Shown here: piece after piece, positions 60,933-64,000 of the stretch
How the letters are laid out: every line of letters begins with the position of its first letter
How positions within the stretch are numbered: the first letter of the stretch is position 1
From: Eubacterium multiforme
GTDB taxonomy: Bacteria; Bacillota; Clostridia; Clostridiales; Clostridiaceae
Assembly (NCBI RefSeq): GCF_030813415.1
Contig: NZ_JAUSUF010000009.1
Coordinates: 1-64,000, forward strand
Direction: 5' to 3'
Length of the DNA: 64,000 bases
Notes under the pieces: generated by a model
The model's input: the letters and a program-made list of their open reading frames with translations, nothing else
Told to the model about the DNA's origin: nothing
The model's database searches: none
Translations under genes and position numbers: made by a program

Positions 60933-60960
60933 TATTAACAAAATAATAATTTTGTTAATA
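60933..60960 (+). promoter_or_regulatory. Perfect 12-bp inverted repeat at the 5' end of the AbgT transcript
   Basis: TATTAACAAAAT (60933-60944) and ATTTTGTTAATA (60949-60960) flank AATA, right after the predicted transcription start. It could be a repressor operator or a 5'-end stabilising hairpin. Confidence 0.55.
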
Positions 60961-60989
60961 AAAAGTAAACAAGATAAGGGGTTTGTATA

Positions 60990-62528
60990 ATGATAAAAGG
61001 GAAAAAACAAAAGGAATCTTTTATTGAGAAATTTGGTAAAAAGATTCCAGATCCAGTAATTATATTTATAATATTGTATGCTGTAGTAATTATAGGCACA
61101 ATTTTTATGGGAGGAATGACTTTTGAAACTTTAGGAGCAGATGGAGGAACAGTTGCTTATGAAATAAAAAATATGTTTAAGGCAGAAAATTTTAGATGGA
61201 TTTTTGATAATGCTCTATTAAATAACTGGCTTGCATATGGAGGCGGAGTTTTAGGAACGATACTTATTGTAATGCTAGGTGTTGGGCTAGCAGAAGAATC
61301 AGGACTATTAACTACATTAATTAAGAAAATAGGATTAAAGGTTTCAGATAAATTTTTACCTATAGTTTTAGTTTTCTTAGGAATTATGAGTAGTATTGCA
61401 ACAGATGCTGGTTATATAATTTTAATACCACTTGCAGGACTTTTATATGTTGGATTAAAGAAAAATCCGCTAATTGGTATGGCAGCTGCTTTTGCAGGGG
61501 TATCAGCTGGATTTAGTGCAAATTTAATACCAAGTACTCCAATTGATGTTATTGTAGGTAACAATACTAAAGTATTTGCAGAGGGGCAGGGAGTACCGTT
61601 TTTATCACAAACAGGACAAGCTTTAAATCCTGCAACAATGCATTATATTTTTATAGTTGTATCAACAGTTTTATTATCAATAGTTGGATATTTTATAACT
61701 GTTAAATTTGTAAAACCAAGACTTGAAAAAGAAAAATATGTTGTACCAGAGGATATGAATCTAGAAGATTTTACTGTTAAAGAAGAGGAAAATAAGGCTT
61801 TAAAATTTGCAGGACTTGGATTTTTAATTGGTATTTTAATTGTTATAGCTCTTCATTTTGGACCATTAGCACCATTTGTAGGAGAAGATGGAGCTACAGT
61901 TAAACCAATAATGAATAATATTATTTTAATAATCACATTCTTATTCTTTATTCCAGGATTATTTTTTGGAATGAAAATTGGTAAATTTAAAAATGCTATG
62001 GACATAGTAAGAGCTATGTCAAAACAAATGGGTGGTATGGGATATATATTAGTTTTAACATTTTTCTCATATAACTTTTTAGCATTACTTAGCTATTCAA
62101 ATATTGGAACTTATATAACATATTTAGGAGCTACATTCCTTCAAAGTTTAGGAATAGATAAATATCCAATAATCTTACTTATAGGATTTATAGTAATAAC
62201 TTCAATAATAAATTTATTTGTTGGAGGTTTAACATCAAAATGGATGTTACTTGGACCAATATTTATTCCAATGTTATATCAAGTTAATTCTAACTTAACA
62301 CCAGATTTTGTATCAGCAGCATATAGGTTAGCAGATTCATCAACAAATGTTATATCACCACTTATGGCTTATTCTGGAGTAATACTTGTATTTATGAGAA
62401 AATATAAGCCTGAATATACTTTAGGAGATATGATAAGACTTATGTTACCTTATTCAATAGGTTTCTTAATTTGCTGGACAATTCTTCTAGTAATATTCTT
62501 CCTTACAGGAATACCTTTAGGAGTTTAA
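60990..62528 (+). CDS. AbgT-family transporter
   Basis: A 512-residue membrane protein with about 12 hydrophobic segments, including the two re-entrant-type regions of the AbgT family. Recognisable blocks are G-K-K-I-P-D-P at the N-terminus, A-T-D-A-G-Y-I-I-L-I-P-L, G-F-S-A-N-L-I-P-S-T-P-I-D, and, near the end, A-D-S-S-T-N-V-I-S-P-L-M-A-Y. Members import p-aminobenzoyl-glutamate or export sulfonamides. No peptidase gene (abgA/B) lies nearby, so the substrate is open. SD AAGGGG. Confidence 0.88.
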   Translation: MIKGKKQKESFIEKFGKKIPDPVIIFIILYAVVIIGTIFMGGMTFETLGADGGTVAYEIKNMFKAENFRWIFDNALLNNWLAYGGGVLGTILIVMLGVGLAEESGLLTTLIKKIGLKVSDKFLPIVLVFLGIMSSIATDAGYIILIPLAGLLYVGLKKNPLIGMAAAFAGVSAGFSANLIPSTPIDVIVGNNTKVFAEGQGVPFLSQTGQALNPATMHYIFIVVSTVLLSIVGYFITVKFVKPRLEKEKYVVPEDMNLEDFTVKEEENKALKFAGLGFLIGILIVIALHFGPLAPFVGEDGATVKPIMNNIILIITFLFFIPGLFFGMKIGKFKNAMDIVRAMSKQMGGMGYILVLTFFSYNFLALLSYSNIGTYITYLGATFLQSLGIDKYPIILLIGFIVITSIINLFVGGLTSKWMLLGPIFIPMLYQVNSNLTPDFVSAAYRLADSSTNVISPLMAYSGVILVFMRKYKPEYTLGDMIRLMLPYSIGFLICWTILLVIFFLTGIPLGV

Positions 62529-62537
62529 ATAAAATAT

Positions 62538-62575
62538 AAAAAAATCTTGGGAATTTATTTCTCAAGATTTTTTTC
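62538..62575. terminator. Terminator between convergent AbgT and exporter genes
   Basis: AAAAAATCTTGGGAA pairs with TTTCTCAAGATTTTTT with G-U pairs. It overlaps the 3' end of the minus-strand gene and ends the plus-strand transcript. Confidence 0.75.
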
Positions 62576-63034
62576 TTTTTCTTTTTGTAATTTTTTCTTT
62601 CTTAAAGCTTTTACTAAATAATATTGTCTTGTTATTGTTGAAACAAATATAACTCCAAGGGCTAAAGCACCAGCACTTGCAATTGTACTAAGACCAAGTT
62701 GAAGTGATTTCATAATATCACCAGTTACAGCTTCGTACATTGTGTAGTACATACCAGAACCTGGAACTAAAGGAATTAATGCACAAACAACAAGAGATGT
62801 TACTGGAGTTTTTAATTTTCTTGCAAGTATTTCTGAATAAATACTAAATACAACAGCTGATAAGAAAAAGGATGTTGTATTTGAAAAATGTACTTGAAGG
62901 CTTAAAGAATATATAAACCAGCTTAAGCCACCACCTAAAGAAGCAAAAATTAAATTTCTTCCATGAATATTAAAAATTATTCCAAAACCAAAGGTTGCAA
63001 TAATGGAATAAATAGTTTGTAAAAATATAGTCAT
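62555..63034 (-). CDS. ThrE-family threonine/serine exporter, C-terminal-type subunit (DUF3815)
   Basis: A 159-residue membrane protein with about four or five hydrophobic segments and a Lys/Glu-rich cytoplasmic tail. The P-x-V-P-G-S-G-M-Y segment (L-I-P-L-V-P-G-S-G-M-Y-Y) is the family hallmark. It corresponds to the C-terminal half of ThrE/YjjB. The DUF1212 partner ends one base before it, so the two make a split exporter that likely secretes threonine or serine, or perhaps an unrelated small acid. Confidence 0.88.
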   Translation of the reverse strand: MTIFLQTIYSIIATFGFGIIFNIHGRNLIFASLGGGLSWFIYSLSLQVHFSNTTSFFLSAVVFSIYSEILARKLKTPVTSLVVCALIPLVPGSGMYYTMYEAVTGDIMKSLQLGLSTIASAGALALGVIFVSTITRQYYLVKALRKKKLQKEKEKNLEK

Positions 63035-63035
63035 A

Positions 63036-63800
63036 TTAAATGCCTCCTAAAACTTTAAGCCAAAAGCTAATAACTCCACCAGTACCAACTGCAATAGCAA
63101 CTGCCACCATAAAAGCTTCGCTAGCTTTTGTTATTCCAGCAAGATAATCTCCTGCAATTGTATCTCTTATGGCATTTGTAATTGCAAGACCTGGAACTAA
63201 AATCATTATAGCACCTATTATAGTTTCATCTATATTTGTTATAAAGCCTAAATTTAAAAATAGTATTGAAAAAGCAGCTGAAGTTCCAGCACATATACAA
63301 TTTATAAAAAAGTCATTAATAGACATTTTGCCAAATAAATCACAGAGATATTTTATAAATGCACCTATAAAAAAAGCAGCAATTAAATCTCTAAAAGTAC
63401 CTCCAAAAATTATTGAAAAAAATCCAGCTGCAAAGCCAGAAGAAATTAAAGTTACTGGCAAAGAATATCGTGGAGTTTTACTTATATCATCAAGTTCAGT
63501 CTTTATTAAATCAAAAGAAGGGTGAAAGGCTGAAATTCTTCTAGATAAATCATTAACTTGTTCAATTCTATGTAGGTTTACTCCTCTTACATGAACTCTT
63601 TTTACTAATGAGTAAGTTTCTTTATTGTAAGATATAGAAACCATTATTCCAGTTGGAGTAACAAAACTATTAACTTCATCAATTGCATAAGATTGACAAA
63701 TTCTACAAATAGTTTCTTCAACTCTATATATTTCTGCTCCGCTTTGAAGCATTAGTACACCTGCATATGTAGCTAGGTGAAGTAGTCTGTTTACATCCAA
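63036..63800 (-). CDS. ThrE-family threonine/serine exporter, N-terminal-type subunit (DUF1212, TTG start)
   Basis: A 254-residue protein. The soluble N-terminal part (about 1-115) carries the YjjP signature Q-S-G-A-E-I-Y-R-V-E-E-T and F-V-T-P-T-G-I, and about five membrane segments follow with P-G-L-A-I-T-N-A-I-R-D. The start is TTG 63800: AGGAGGGG lies 7 nt before it, and the upstream frame would translate through the SD. The stop precedes the DUF3815 gene, so they form an operon. Confidence 0.9.
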   Translation of the reverse strand: MDVNRLLHLATYAGVLMLQSGAEIYRVEETICRICQSYAIDEVNSFVTPTGIMVSISYNKETYSLVKRVHVRGVNLHRIEQVNDLSRRISAFHPSFDLIKTELDDISKTPRYSLPVTLISSGFAAGFFSIIFGGTFRDLIAAFFIGAFIKYLCDLFGKMSINDFFINCICAGTSAAFSILFLNLGFITNIDETIIGAIMILVPGLAITNAIRDTIAGDYLAGITKASEAFMVAVAIAVGTGGVISFWLKVLGGI

Positions 63801-63986
63801 AATATCCCCTCCTAAAAGTAAATTTACCAATTAGTATTATATCATAAAATTTACAAATTATATCATTATAAATTACTATAAATAATGTCTATTTATAAAA
63901 ATAATAATATAAATTTCACTAAAAACATTGAAAAATGATAATTTAGAATTTATAATCTTTATAATTAAAGAAATTGGGGTGGAAAT

Positions 63987-64000
63987 ATGAATTTTGAAGA
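63987..64000 (+). CDS. Start of a further gene (partial)
   Basis: ATG with a good SD (GGGGTGG, 63976-63982) 4 nt before it, followed by A-A-T T-T-T G-A-A. Only M-N-F-E is visible, so no function can be given. Confidence 0.5.

Overview
The window is an AT-rich (roughly 28-30% G+C), gene-dense stretch of a low-GC Gram-positive chromosome. Strong AGGAGG-type ribosome binding sites, frequent TTG starts hidden behind good SD sequences, hairpin terminators with long T tracts, an LPxTG-anchored surface enzyme and the gene content all fit a Clostridium, most likely Clostridium perfringens. The species name is an inference from gene content and order, not from a database search. I see no tRNA, rRNA, CRISPR array, insertion sequence or prophage.

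Layout. (1) 1-3295: the 3' part of an arginine deiminase operon: the end of ornithine carbamoyltransferase, arcD, arcC and an ArgR-family regulator, with intercistronic hairpins and an unusual 22-nt tandem repeat between arcD and arcC. (2) 3300-6710: a Mn2+ (yybP-ykoY) riboswitch with its mntP gene, a glyoxalase-fold protein, an RluF-like pseudouridine synthase and a putative N2-guanine methyltransferase. (3) 7104-11459: one very large secreted subtilisin-like protease with leucine-rich repeats. (4) 11660-15314: a 59-residue helix-turn-helix-like protein, then an amino acid/amine antiporter with a PLP decarboxylase that most resembles tyrosine decarboxylase. (5) 15341-29466: a cobalamin riboswitch and a 15-gene anaerobic B12 operon, cbiK-A-C-D-E-T-L-F-G-H-J-B-cobD-(phosphoglycerate-mutase-like)-cbiP. 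(6) 29542-32056: a cupin and a two-gene ABC transporter of the peptide-resistance type. (7) 32180-38181: the ribose operon rbsK-D-A-C-B followed by a LacI-type regulator. (8) 38436-41186: a cell-wall-anchored family 8 polysaccharide lyase (hyaluronate/chondroitin lyase type). (9) 41345-44676: small clostridial conserved proteins, a CarD-like regulator and a DEAD-box helicase. (10) 44899-46490: a guanine-type riboswitch with a purine permease. (11) 46689-58573: a complete uptake and catabolic operon for unsaturated glycosaminoglycan disaccharides: kduI, ugl, mannose-class PTS IIB/IIC/IID/IIA, yajC, kduD, kdgA, kdgK, a heparinase II/III-like lyase and two tandem LacI regulators. (12) 58585-64000: a flavodoxin, an amino acid permease with a possible attenuator leader, an AbgT-family transporter, and a split ThrE-type threonine/serine exporter on the minus strand.

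How the parts connect. The anchored lyase (8) would cut hyaluronan or chondroitin at the cell surface. The PTS imports the unsaturated disaccharide. Ugl, KduI, KduD, KdgK and KdgA then convert the uronate half to pyruvate and glyceraldehyde-3-phosphate. The same operator core, AGTAAACCGNTTT, lies at the promoter of the distant lyase gene, at the promoter of the PTS operon and just upstream of the first LacI gene, so I propose one regulon. Three further AACCGGTTT sites lie inside operon genes. The arc and decarboxylase loci are typical anaerobic amino-acid energy and acid-stress systems, and three metabolite riboswitches (Mn2+, cobalamin, guanine) are recognisable.

Most of the window is well-known biology. 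The points I would check first are: the glycosaminoglycan regulon with intragenic operators; the ArgR paralog whose arginine-binding Asp pair is replaced by Asn; the phosphoglycerate-mutase-like protein in the B12 operon as a candidate alpha-ribazole phosphatase; the cbiC start site, where a hairpin appears to bring a distant SD next to the AUG; the 22-nt repeat array in arc; and the terminator-bearing leader before the permease at 59348.
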